A program made the position numbers and the translations under genes. DNA of 16,342 bases from Bacteroidales bacterium (GTDB taxonomy: Bacteria; Bacteroidota; Bacteroidia; Bacteroidales; UBA7960). The DNA lies in the NCBI GenBank assembly GCA_007120675.1, contig SKNE01000145.1:1-16342 (forward strand), written 5' to 3'. Shown here in pieces: positions 7,964 to 14,967 of this stretch. Under the pieces are notes generated by a model. The model was not told the origin of the DNA and ran no database searches. It worked only from the letters and a program-made list of their open reading frames with translations. Every line of letters begins with the position of its first letter. Within the stretch, counting starts at the first letter, position 1.

Positions 7964-9553
7964 TCAGGAGGGACCGGGCGCTTCTTCCAAAAACACGAAA
8001 TAATTGTAAAAGAAGACAAAGAAAGAGAGGCCTGCCTGGGTGTCAATGGTGTCTTCATTGAGCATGGAAACCAGCAAGATGGTAAAAAATGCCACGAAGG
8101 GCATGTGGGAAAAGGCACCCTGCCTGGCCGCCGGGTAAACCATGGCGAAGAGGATGTACAGCATGGCCGGGATCCCGAAAAGGACCGCCAGCGAAAGGTA
8201 TTGGTTATGCGGTTTCATCCAGCGTTCAAAATCCATGGGTGATTCTATTTGCTTTAAGCCATAAGCCGATGCTTCACGGATATCGCCGGTACCCCAGCCC
8301 AGCAGGGGTTTCTTTTTGATGGCTTCCCAGGCAGCCTGCCAGAAAGAAAAGCGCATGGCCAGGCTGTGACCCGCAGGATTACCGGTAAGGCGATATTGCT
8401 GAATCTCCCACATGCTCTGATGCAGCCGGGTGATGATCCATGGCCAGCGGGTGTAATGCACATTGGCAATGCCCTCCTCAATGGCTTCCAGGTCTCCCTG
8501 GCTCAACTGGTCGAACCCCCCGGCATCCTTTCGCAGTCCGAGGGAGCTCATATACCGCAGCAGCACGTGTTTGACCGGTTCACCCCGTTGGTTGTAGCCG
8601 TCGTAATCGGGACGGCCATCCCGGTTCCATCGCTCACGCAGCTCCTCTTCCGCCACGTAAATGTACACCAGGTGGCCATTTTCCCGTAAAGGGTGACCGG
8701 GAAGGTGCAGGTAGGGGGTGCCAAGGGCTGTATACTCCTCCAGCGACTCCGGGTCCACCTTCTCCTGGTGGCTCAGCCCTTGCCAGAGCCACCAGGCAAG
8801 ACCGGCCGGCAAAACAACGGCGAGGACCGCCAGGGTGGCTAACCAGGGGCGCCACCGGCGATTAAAACTGTGCCGGTAGCGGACCAGCAATACCAGTCCC
8901 ACAATGATAAAAGCCGCCATTCCCGAGAGGGAGTGCAACATGAAAAGGTAGACCAGGTGCCACAGCGCCATGGCCCAGGCGATGTGTGACCAAAGGGGGA
9001 GGTCGGCAAAGCCCCTCCTTGCCATGTATGACAGGGCAAAAACAGACAGGGCCACCATGAGGCTAAGGCGAATATGGGAGACAAAGGGGCTGAGCTCCCG
9101 GTAGTCGACGAAGTCCCCTGAAAGGAAAATGTGGAGACTGACCAGTGAGACCACGGAGATGGAAGCAGAGAATGCCATCAGGATCCATCTCTTTTGGTGC
9201 ATCCTTAGCGGATCTGATGAGGCCACCACCAGTGTGAGCAGAAAGATGGGCAAGCGCGTACGCAGCGTGCTGAGTCCGTAATCCCAGTTAGAGGAGTAGA
9301 ACAGGGCGGCCAGGTGCAGCAGGTATATGGACACAAAGACAAGGGCTGCCCTGTTGGCAGCGAAGCGCCTGAACTTGACCAACAATTCACCTTCTGCAAG
9401 CCAGTTGAGAAAAAGGATGATCTGCGAAATGCTCATCAGGAATACCGATGATGGCAGACCGGCGGCCAGCAGGCCCAGGCCGCCCAGGTAAACCCAGCGA
9501 TGAAACCGTTTCCTGGCGGTGGACGGAGCTGAAATGTGTCCCGGGGAGATCAT
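7964..9553 (-). CDS. O-antigen ligase/polymerase-like membrane protein with large extracytoplasmic insert
   Basis: Polytopic membrane protein of 529 residues related to the O-antigen ligase/polymerase family (WaaL, Wzy). These proteins join or polymerise undecaprenyl-linked glycans on the outer side of the inner membrane. Hydrophobic segments lie near 21-52, 69-87, 100-112, 123-145, 161-178, 189-207, 209-225 and 237-259, then after a gap at 452-473 and 485-498, with a last one at 509-523. Between 260 and about 400 lies a large hydrophilic loop with WNRDGRPDYDGY (309-320) and LLRYMSSLGLRKD (331-343). Similar loops occur in Bacteroidota relatives as I remember them. After the loop come LLGWGTGD (417-424) and HNQYL (449-453), matching the family's conserved region near the catalytic site. 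The ATG overlaps the stop of the S41 protease gene by 4 nt (ATGA), which suggests translational coupling. Whether it is a ligase or a polymerase cannot be told; no glycan synthesis genes lie beside it. Confidence 0.82.
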   Translation of the reverse strand: MISPGHISAPSTARKRFHRWVYLGGLGLLAAGLPSSVFLMSISQIILFLNWLAEGELLVKFRRFAANRAALVFVSIYLLHLAALFYSSNWDYGLSTLRTRLPIFLLTLVVASSDPLRMHQKRWILMAFSASISVVSLVSLHIFLSGDFVDYRELSPFVSHIRLSLMVALSVFALSYMARRGFADLPLWSHIAWAMALWHLVYLFMLHSLSGMAAFIIVGLVLLVRYRHSFNRRWRPWLATLAVLAVVLPAGLAWWLWQGLSHQEKVDPESLEEYTALGTPYLHLPGHPLRENGHLVYIYVAEEELRERWNRDGRPDYDGYNQRGEPVKHVLLRYMSSLGLRKDAGGFDQLSQGDLEAIEEGIANVHYTRWPWIITRLHQSMWEIQQYRLTGNPAGHSLAMRFSFWQAAWEAIKKKPLLGWGTGDIREASAYGLKQIESPMDFERWMKPHNQYLSLAVLFGIPAMLYILFAMVYPAARQGAFSHMPFVAFFTILLVSMLNEDTIDTQAGLSFFVFFYNYFVFLEEAPGPS

Positions 9554-11217
9554 TTAACACCGGCGAGGATGTTGCTGTACCACCCCTGGTCGGCAAATAC
9601 TTCCAGGGATTTTTCCACATCCGGATCGGCATCCAGGGACACAATGACCCGTCCCCGCCTGTAGTGGTAGCGCGATACGATCTCTTCGCGCAATAATTGC
9701 CTGATCTCTTGACCAAAAGTTTGGAAATCCTGTTCTTTTTCTTTTTCTATCCTCTCCCTCAGCTCCTGGAAAACCGGTTCGACAGCCTCAAAATACTGTT
9801 CCCTCGTGGCCGTCCGCTGAAGGTCGCGCAACAGGCGCTCACTGCGTGTTTCATAGGAAAAATTCTGTGCTTCGACAAAAGCCAGGAATTCATCATACAA
9901 GGCGTCGCTGATGTGGAAATCTGTCGGTCCTGGAATGTCTTCGTGCTGCCGCTGGTAAAGGGTAGCAAAATCAAAGATCAGGTGCTGATCCAGCAAAGCC
10001 CTGGTCACCAAGGCCCTTACCGGACGCTCCACCTCAATGTCCGGCTCAATGCCCCCCCCGTCATACACCGTCCGGCCGCTGCGCGTCTGGTGGGGCATTT
10101 TGAGGGAATCCGGTATCTCCGCCACACTGCCATCCTCGTGGCGTTCGGCGTAGTCGATGGCCTGTATTCCCCGGCCACTGGGAATGAAATACTCGGCGAC
10201 AGTGACTTTCAGCTGGGTGTTGTAGCTCAGGGGGACCACGTTCTGCACCAGTCCCTTTCCAAAACTCCTGTTGCCAATGATCACCCCCCTGTCGAAATCC
10301 TGTATGGAGCCCGCCACGATCTCTGAGGCAGAGGCGCTGCGCCTGTTCATCAGTACCACCAGGGGGATATCGGGATCCAGGGGATCGTTCAGTGTACGGT
10401 GTGTGCTGCTTCGCTCGGACAGCCTGCCCCTGGTGCTAACCACCAGCTGGTCCTTTTCCACGAAGAGGTTGGTTATGTTCACCGCCTCATGCAACAGCCC
10501 TCCCCCATTGTCGCGCAGATCCAGGACCAGGTTGGTGACGGGGTAGTGCTCTTTCAGCTCGTTGATGGCGTCGCGCACTTCACGGCTGGCCCTCCGGGTG
10601 AAGCCGCTCAGCTTGATGTAGGCCGTGTTTTCATCCAGCATACCAAAGTATGGGATGTTGTCAATGCGTACCACCTCGCGTTCAAGGCTCTTGTTCCATT
10701 GCTCGCCATCGCGTTCAACCAAAAGGTTTAAAACGGTACCAGGCTGGCCCTGCAGAAGGGCCCGGACCTCATCCTCATCACGCCCGAATGTCGACTGACC
10801 GTTGATCTCAAGGATCAGGTCACCCGGAAGGAGCCCCGCCTTATAGGCAGGAAAACCCTGGTAAGGTTCCACCACCATCATATGGTCGCCGCGGGGCCTT
10901 ATCACCGCACCGATGCCACCATATTGACCAGTGGTCATCAGCCGTACATCTTCGATCTCCGATTCGGGAATGAATGTGGTATAAGGGTCCAGTGTTGACA
11001 ACATTCCGTCAATGCCGGTCTTCATCATCTCCGACACATTGATGTCGTCCACATAGTTCACCACCAGCTCCCTGAAAAGGTTGGAGAAAATGTCCAGGTT
11101 CCTGGCGATCTCAAAATTGCGGCTGCCTGCGCCGCCCAGGATAAGGGCTGCAGAGACCAGCAGGACAGCCAGGAAAAAGAGCTTGGCCCGCAGCAATGTT
11201 TTCTTTATGTTGTTCAT
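9550..11217 (-). CDS. S41 family C-terminal processing protease (Ctp/Prc-like)
   Basis: Serine protease of 555 residues exported to the periplasm or anchored to the inner membrane. It starts MNNIKKTLLRAKLFFLAVLL, with a basic n-region and one hydrophobic segment (about 13-30), so it is a signal peptide or anchor. A PDZ domain lies at about 95-180, with PAYKAGLLPGDLI (123-135). The S41 core follows with VLDLRDNGGGLL (231-242). The catalytic dyad is S296 (RRSASASEI) and K321 (SFGKGLVQ). Their 25-residue spacing is the same as in E. coli Prc. The C-terminal 140 residues are charged and helical. Ctp enzymes trim or degrade envelope proteins at their C termini. I chose the ATG at 11217. A TTG at 11244 would add nine non-hydrophobic residues ahead of the signal sequence. 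The gene follows yidD after 44 nt and overlaps the next gene by 4 nt. Confidence 0.92.
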   Translation of the reverse strand: MNNIKKTLLRAKLFFLAVLLVSAALILGGAGSRNFEIARNLDIFSNLFRELVVNYVDDINVSEMMKTGIDGMLSTLDPYTTFIPESEIEDVRLMTTGQYGGIGAVIRPRGDHMMVVEPYQGFPAYKAGLLPGDLILEINGQSTFGRDEDEVRALLQGQPGTVLNLLVERDGEQWNKSLEREVVRIDNIPYFGMLDENTAYIKLSGFTRRASREVRDAINELKEHYPVTNLVLDLRDNGGGLLHEAVNITNLFVEKDQLVVSTRGRLSERSSTHRTLNDPLDPDIPLVVLMNRRSASASEIVAGSIQDFDRGVIIGNRSFGKGLVQNVVPLSYNTQLKVTVAEYFIPSGRGIQAIDYAERHEDGSVAEIPDSLKMPHQTRSGRTVYDGGGIEPDIEVERPVRALVTRALLDQHLIFDFATLYQRQHEDIPGPTDFHISDALYDEFLAFVEAQNFSYETRSERLLRDLQRTATREQYFEAVEPVFQELRERIEKEKEQDFQTFGQEIRQLLREEIVSRYHYRRGRVIVSLDADPDVEKSLEVFADQGWYSNILAGVK

Positions 11218-11261
11218 AGCAACGAATGGTTTGGCGTCAAACAATCAATGATCTCACCGGA

Positions 11262-11504
11262 TTAGGGCACCGGGTCGTAGCCACTTCCACCCCAGGGATG
11301 ACACGAGAGGATCCGTTTCAGGCTGAACCAGCCACCTCTCAGCGGGCCATGTTTGCGAATGGCTTCCACACCATACTGCGAACAGGTGGGGGTGTATCGG
11401 CACGAAGGTGGCAGGTAGGGGGATATGGCGGCCTGGTAAAAGCGGATCAGCCCGATTAGCAGCCAGCTAACCAAACGGCCGGTCCAGTATAAGATTTTTT
11501 TCAT
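11262..11504 (-). CDS. yidD: Membrane protein insertion efficiency factor YidD
   Basis: Small protein of 80 residues from the YidD family (formerly DUF37), which helps YidC-dependent insertion of inner-membrane proteins. An amphipathic hydrophobic helix (about 11-28) is followed by the family core. This includes RFYQAAISPYLPPSCRYTPT (21-40), C41SQYG, GGWFSLKRILSCHPW (57-71) and the terminal GYDPVP. The three conserved cysteines (35, 41, 68) are present. Its ATG overlaps the rnpA stop by 4 nt (ATGA), so translation of the two is probably coupled. The rnpA-yidD adjacency is widespread in bacteria; here it lacks the usual rpmH upstream, as is normal in this phylum. The coding sequence is full length. 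Confidence 0.96.
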   Translation of the reverse strand: MKKILYWTGRLVSWLLIGLIRFYQAAISPYLPPSCRYTPTCSQYGVEAIRKHGPLRGGWFSLKRILSCHPWGGSGYDPVP

Positions 11505-11977
11505 CCACTGTCTTTTGATCCCCCATCCCCTTGGCCCGACACAAACCCCTGGGAAATAACCTCTTTTAGTTTATTCAATACCTGCTGTAAATGCTCCTCA
11601 ATCTCCTTTAGGCTCATCTCCCGCTTGCCAACATACACCAGTGCCAGCAGGCAAACCAATCCCTCCCTATCCAGAAACGTGTAAAGAAGGCTTTTGTTTT
11701 TCCTGTAAGCCTCTTTTACCAGGCGCCTGATGCGGTTGCGAAGCACGGCCTGGCGGACCTGCCTGGCAGATACCCCGACCAGGCATTTGACCGGATAGGG
11801 AAACCCCGGCTTATCCGGGCGGGACCTTTGCCCTGCAAACAACTGCCGTCCCTCCTCCCGTCCCATGCAAAGATAGTGGATGCGAAAGGGATAATGAAAA
11901 AGGTGCGCACCCTTTGTAAACAGGAGCCGGCTTAAGCGAAAGCCAGCCAGCCGTTCGCTTTTTTTGAAAGTGGTCAT
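11501..11977 (-). CDS. rnpA: Ribonuclease P protein component
   Basis: Basic protein subunit of RNase P, 158 residues, which helps the RNA subunit cleave 5' leaders from pre-tRNA. The N-terminus FKKSERLAGFRLSRLLFTKG (4-23) matches the usual KxERL...LF.KG pattern. The RNR signature is complete in RQAVLRNRIRRLVKEAYR (75-92). The C-terminal tail (about 146-158, Gly/Ser/Asp-rich) goes slightly beyond the family core. The protein is longer than the roughly 115-120 residues of proteobacterial RnpA, mainly because of an insert around 38-60; Bacteroidota versions are commonly longer. The gene lies 36 nt downstream of hemD and overlaps yidD by 4 nt. No Shine-Dalgarno site is evident before the ATG. 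Confidence 0.95.
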   Translation of the reverse strand: MTTFKKSERLAGFRLSRLLFTKGAHLFHYPFRIHYLCMGREEGRQLFAGQRSRPDKPGFPYPVKCLVGVSARQVRQAVLRNRIRRLVKEAYRKNKSLLYTFLDREGLVCLLALVYVGKREMSLKEIEEHLQQVLNKLKEVISQGFVSGQGDGGSKDSG

Positions 11978-12013
11978 GCTGTGGCTCGGATCTCAGTGGG
12001 CAGGAAAGGTGGA

Positions 12014-12754
12014 TCATTTATGGTTTTCAAGGAACTCCTGCATGGCCATTACCATCGACGGGGCGGTCTTTGTGGGTGCCTGTATCTGTACTTTCAGACC
12101 ACTTTTCTCTGCTGCTTTCTGTGTGGCCTTGCCAAATGCCGCAATCACTGTCTCCCCCTGTTTGTAGTCCGGAAAGTGGAGATGGAGGGATTGAATGCCA
12201 AAGGGGCTGAAAAAGACCAGCATCTGGTATTTGTCGATGTCCACGTCCGATACGTCTTCGGGAACAGACCGGTAGATGGGGGCAATGGAGAACTGGATCT
12301 TTTGCTGCTTCAAAAACTGGGGGATCTCTTTTTTGTGGTTCTCAGCGCAGGGAAAAAGAAAGCGCTCCTCCTTGTTCTTCTTGATCACATCCATCAGGTC
12401 GGCGAAGTGGTGCTTACCGAAGAAGATTTTGCGCTTGCGGAACTGAACGTATTTTTGCAGGTACAATGCGATGGCCTCGGAGGTGCAGAAATACTTCATC
12501 TGTTCAGAGATCTGGACCCGCAACTCCTCACAGAGGCTAAAAAAATGGTCAATGGCGTTCTTAGAGGTGAAGATGATTGCCGTGTGTTCGGGAATTTGTA
12601 TCCTGTGCTTCCTGAATTCCCTTGCCCCCACACTTTCCAATTTAATGAACTTCCGGAAACAAACATCCAGGTTGTGCTCGTTGATCAGATCAGCGTAAGG
12701 CGATTTGTCATTCTCAGGCGGCGGTTGCGATATCAAAACATGTTTAATCTTCAA
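12014..12754 (-). CDS. hemD: Uroporphyrinogen-III synthase, TTG start
   Basis: Cytoplasmic enzyme of 246 residues that closes and rearranges hydroxymethylbilane to uroporphyrinogen III, the branch point to heme, siroheme and cobalamin. It has the two-lobed HemD pattern. Landmarks are VLISQPPP (6-13), AIIFTSKNAIDHFF (59-72), YFCTSEAIALYLQKY (88-102), KRKIFFG (107-113), VFFSPFGIQSL (180-190), AAFGKATQKAA (205-215) and APTKTAPSMVMAM (226-238). The sequence closely follows the form found in Bacteroidota. The open frame extends to a GTG at 12772, but I chose TTG at 12754. It has AGGAGAAGG just upstream at good spacing and gives the N-terminus MKIKHVLISQ usual for the family. With the GTG start the Shine-Dalgarno site would lie inside the gene. 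It follows the DUF4271 gene after 20 nt and precedes rnpA. No other heme genes are in the window. Confidence 0.92.
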   Translation of the reverse strand: MKIKHVLISQPPPENDKSPYADLINEHNLDVCFRKFIKLESVGAREFRKHRIQIPEHTAIIFTSKNAIDHFFSLCEELRVQISEQMKYFCTSEAIALYLQKYVQFRKRKIFFGKHHFADLMDVIKKNKEERFLFPCAENHKKEIPQFLKQQKIQFSIAPIYRSVPEDVSDVDIDKYQMLVFFSPFGIQSLHLHFPDYKQGETVIAAFGKATQKAAEKSGLKVQIQAPTKTAPSMVMAMQEFLENHK

Positions 12755-12758
12755 AGGC

Positions 12759-12767
12759 CCTTCTCCT
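12759..12767 (-). promoter_or_regulatory. Strong Shine-Dalgarno site that decides the hemD start
   Basis: AGGAGAAGG reads 12767 to 12759 on the minus strand. The AGGAG core ends 8 nt before the TTG at 12754. It is one of the few clear Shine-Dalgarno sites in the window and favours the TTG over the upstream GTG at 12772. Confidence 0.65.
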
Positions 12768-12774
12768 CTCACTT

Positions 12775-13686
12775 TTATTGGTAATTAAACAAATACAATG
12801 ACGCGGTTTTGCCTATGATGAGCAAAGGTGCTATTTCGACGGCACAAAGGTACAAAATTAAGTAATACATAGAATAGCCACTGGCACGATAGGCCAGCAT
12901 CCCGCCCCGTGATATTTTGTATATATTGATGATAATCAGAAGGATCCATCCCGCATACAACGCATATTTATCCTGGTTGTATACCTGGAAGAACACAATG
13001 GGAATCAGCAATACACCCGTAATGAGGTTAAACACCCACAGGTTGCTGAAATAGAGTTTCGCGGCCCTTTGAGAGGCGAACACCCATGCCAGGAAACCCA
13101 CAAGCAGCCGTTTCAACAGGTAAAACAGGAGGAAGAAGAGGAAAAGGACAGAAAAGATTAGTCCGGGGTGATGATGTTGCAGCCCAGGCGGCATATCCAG
13201 GTATACCAGGCTTTGATAAGTAAGCAGCGATATTAGCAGCAAAAAGTTAACGGCCAGCAAATAAGCCGGGGTTTCACGGAACAGCAAAGCCTCTTTTTCC
13301 ACCATATGGAAAAAGCGCAGGCCAATGCCCGCTTTCATGATGTACCTGATCCTTCCGGGGAAAAAGAAGCGGGCCACGGCGATACAGCCGAGGCACAGGA
13401 TGAAGACCACGGTCAACCAGTCGGTCTTGCCCGGCCCGCTGCGTGGCAAAGCCTGGAGTCCGCCTTCAGGCTCCAGGAGATGCGGACTGCCGAAAAAATC
13501 GCCTGAACCCACCAGCAAGGTGTCAGAAAGCGCTTCAGGCCTGTCTGACATGTTGTCTTCAACCCATTGTCTTCCGGGAAGATTGTTTTGGGACGAAGAG
13601 CCGGCATCATGGGAAAGGACCCCCATAAACAAAACAAATAAAGCGCTACAGAGCCAGCCCATGTTTTTTTTGCAAAAATAACACAT
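12775..13686 (-). CDS. DUF4271 family membrane protein
   Basis: Predicted inner-membrane protein of 303 residues from this start, belonging to the Bacteroidota-restricted family DUF4271, commonly encoded just before hemD. Its function is not known. After a signal-like hydrophobic stretch (about 10-25) comes a hydrophilic, Ser/Asp/Gly-rich region of about 60 residues. Five or six membrane segments follow near 91-109, 139-161, 175-196, 215-235, 242-257 and 271-291. The C-terminal EIAPLLIIGK (284-293) is a hallmark of the family. The start is uncertain. In-frame ATGs lie at 13737, 13704, 13686 and 13662. I chose 13686 because it places a short basic region (CKKN) before the hydrophobic stretch. 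The 13662 start would give the shortest signal sequence. It is the first gene of the hemD-rnpA-yidD run. Confidence 0.83.
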   Translation of the reverse strand: MCYFCKKNMGWLCSALFVLFMGVLSHDAGSSSQNNLPGRQWVEDNMSDRPEALSDTLLVGSGDFFGSPHLLEPEGGLQALPRSGPGKTDWLTVVFILCLGCIAVARFFFPGRIRYIMKAGIGLRFFHMVEKEALLFRETPAYLLAVNFLLLISLLTYQSLVYLDMPPGLQHHHPGLIFSVLFLFFLLFYLLKRLLVGFLAWVFASQRAAKLYFSNLWVFNLITGVLLIPIVFFQVYNQDKYALYAGWILLIIINIYKISRGGMLAYRASGYSMYYLILYLCAVEIAPLLIIGKTASLYLFNYQ

Positions 13687-13780
13687 TATGTGTTCATGCC
13701 CCATGCCCAGGGAGTGTCGGTCGCTGCAATGCCTCATTATGGCGTACCTGGACGAAGTGAGTGTTATTTAACTAACAGTT

Positions 13781-13810
13781 CAAACTAACTCCCTGATCTG
13801 CGATAACAAA
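13781..13810 (-). promoter_or_regulatory. Possible promoter for the DUF4271-hemD-rnpA operon
   Basis: On the minus strand TTTG (13810 to 13807) is followed after 18 nt by TTAGTTTG (13788 to 13781). This differs from the -7 consensus TAnnTTTG at one position and has slightly short spacing. Transcription would start near 13774. It lies back to back with the pta promoter in the same divergent region. Confidence 0.4.
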
Positions 13811-13826
13811 AAAATAACAAAAAGCT

Positions 13827-13857
13827 TTTGGGGAGAGGTAAATTAATTCTAATTTTG
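13827..13857 (+). promoter_or_regulatory. Consensus Bacteroidota promoter for pta-ackA
   Basis: TTTG (13827-13830), 19 nt, then TAATTTTG (13850-13857) is an exact match to the phylum's primary promoter. Transcription would start near 13864, giving a leader of about 45 nt. An AGAGGAAG Shine-Dalgarno site lies at 13897-13904 before the pta ATG. Confidence 0.72.
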
Positions 13858-13909
13858 TGGCCCCTAATGATCTCTCACCGAATAATACAGGATAACAGAG
13901 GAAGAACCT

Positions 13910-14917
13910 ATGCAATTGCTTGAGTCTGTCAAACAGAACGCCAAAAAACACCAAAAGACCATTGTACTGCCCGAAGGCCATGAGGAGCGCACACTGAAGG
14001 CTGCCCACATCATATTGTCCGAGGGCATTGCCCGCCTGATTCTTTTGGGCGATCCCACCATGATTTTGTCACAGGCGAAGGAGGCCGGCCTGGACGCGGT
14101 GAAGCAAGCCACCATCATAGATCCCCGTACGTTTCAAGAAAAGGAGTTCTACGCAGGCATGCTTTATGAGATCCGCAAGCACAAGGGGCTAACCAAAGAG
14201 GAAGCCCTTCGCCTGGTGGAGGATCCCCTATACCTGGCCACCCTATTGATCAAGAATGGCGCCGCAGACGGCGAGGTGGCGGGTGCCATGAACGCCACCG
14301 GAAATGTGTTGCGTCCTGCTTTCCAGGTGGTGCGCACCATGCCTGGCATCAGTGTGGTGTCCGGGGCTTTCATCATGATCATGCAGGATAAGGGATGGGG
14401 CGAGAATGGCATCATGGTGTTTGCCGACTGTGCGGTCCACCCCGATCCCAGCGCCAGGGAGCTGGCGGAGATAGCCATCATGACTGCCAGTACCACCCGT
14501 TCGATTGTTGGCATGGAGCCCAGGGTAGCCATGCTTAGTTTTTCCACTAAAGGCAGCGCCAGCCATCCCATGGTGGAAAAGGTGGTGGAAGCCACCCGCC
14601 TGGCCAGGGAGATGGACCCCAACCTCCTCATCGACGGAGAGATGCAGGCCGATGCTGCCATTGTAGAGGCCATCGGTCAGAGCAAGGCTCCCGGCAGCCC
14701 CATTGCCGGCAAGGCCAATGTCCTGGTTTTCCCTTCACTGGAGGTGGGCAATATCGCCTATAAGCTGGTGCAGCGACTGGCCGGTGCCGAGGCAGTCGGA
14801 CCGGTTCTGCAGGGGATGGCCGCACCCATCAACGACCTTTCAAGGGGCTGCAGTGTCGACGACATTGTCAACCTGGTGGCCATCACGGCCAACCAGGCCG
14901 CAGGAAAGGATTCTTAA
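13910..14917 (+). CDS. pta: Phosphate acetyltransferase (short form)
   Basis: Cytoplasmic enzyme of 335 residues that interconverts acetyl-CoA and acetyl phosphate. This is the short single-domain type without the N-terminal regulatory half seen in the long E. coli Pta. Recognisable family segments include IVLPEGHEERTLKAA (18-32), GAMNATGNVLRPAFQ (125-139), SGAFIMIM (151-158), FADCAVHPDPSARELAEIA (171-189), SFSTKGSASHP (210-220), DGEMQADAAIV (242-252) and GMAAPINDLSRG (302-313). The last includes the conserved Arg (R312) of the active-site region. The start ATG has AGAGGAAG upstream at good spacing. ackA follows after 50 nt, so the pair forms the acetate branch that yields ATP from acetyl-CoA. 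Butyryl or other acyl preference is possible in relatives, but the ackA partner favours acetyl. Confidence 0.96.
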   Translation: MQLLESVKQNAKKHQKTIVLPEGHEERTLKAAHIILSEGIARLILLGDPTMILSQAKEAGLDAVKQATIIDPRTFQEKEFYAGMLYEIRKHKGLTKEEALRLVEDPLYLATLLIKNGAADGEVAGAMNATGNVLRPAFQVVRTMPGISVVSGAFIMIMQDKGWGENGIMVFADCAVHPDPSARELAEIAIMTASTTRSIVGMEPRVAMLSFSTKGSASHPMVEKVVEATRLAREMDPNLLIDGEMQADAAIVEAIGQSKAPGSPIAGKANVLVFPSLEVGNIAYKLVQRLAGAEAVGPVLQGMAAPINDLSRGCSVDDIVNLVAITANQAAGKDS

Positions 14918-14967
14918 GCAAGCAATACAGATAGCCCAAACCCACCATCCAAAAAAAACAAACACAC

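Noticed and set aside
7753..8118. Minus-strand open frame across the tandem repeat, encoding a degenerate 11-residue repeat
   Set aside because: The 34-bp unit shifts the frame midway, so two different peptide repeats appear. It also overlaps the 3' end of the well-supported O-antigen ligase-like gene.
11218..11244. TTG start for the S41 protease
   Set aside because: It would put nine extra non-hydrophobic residues before a normal signal sequence that begins at the ATG.
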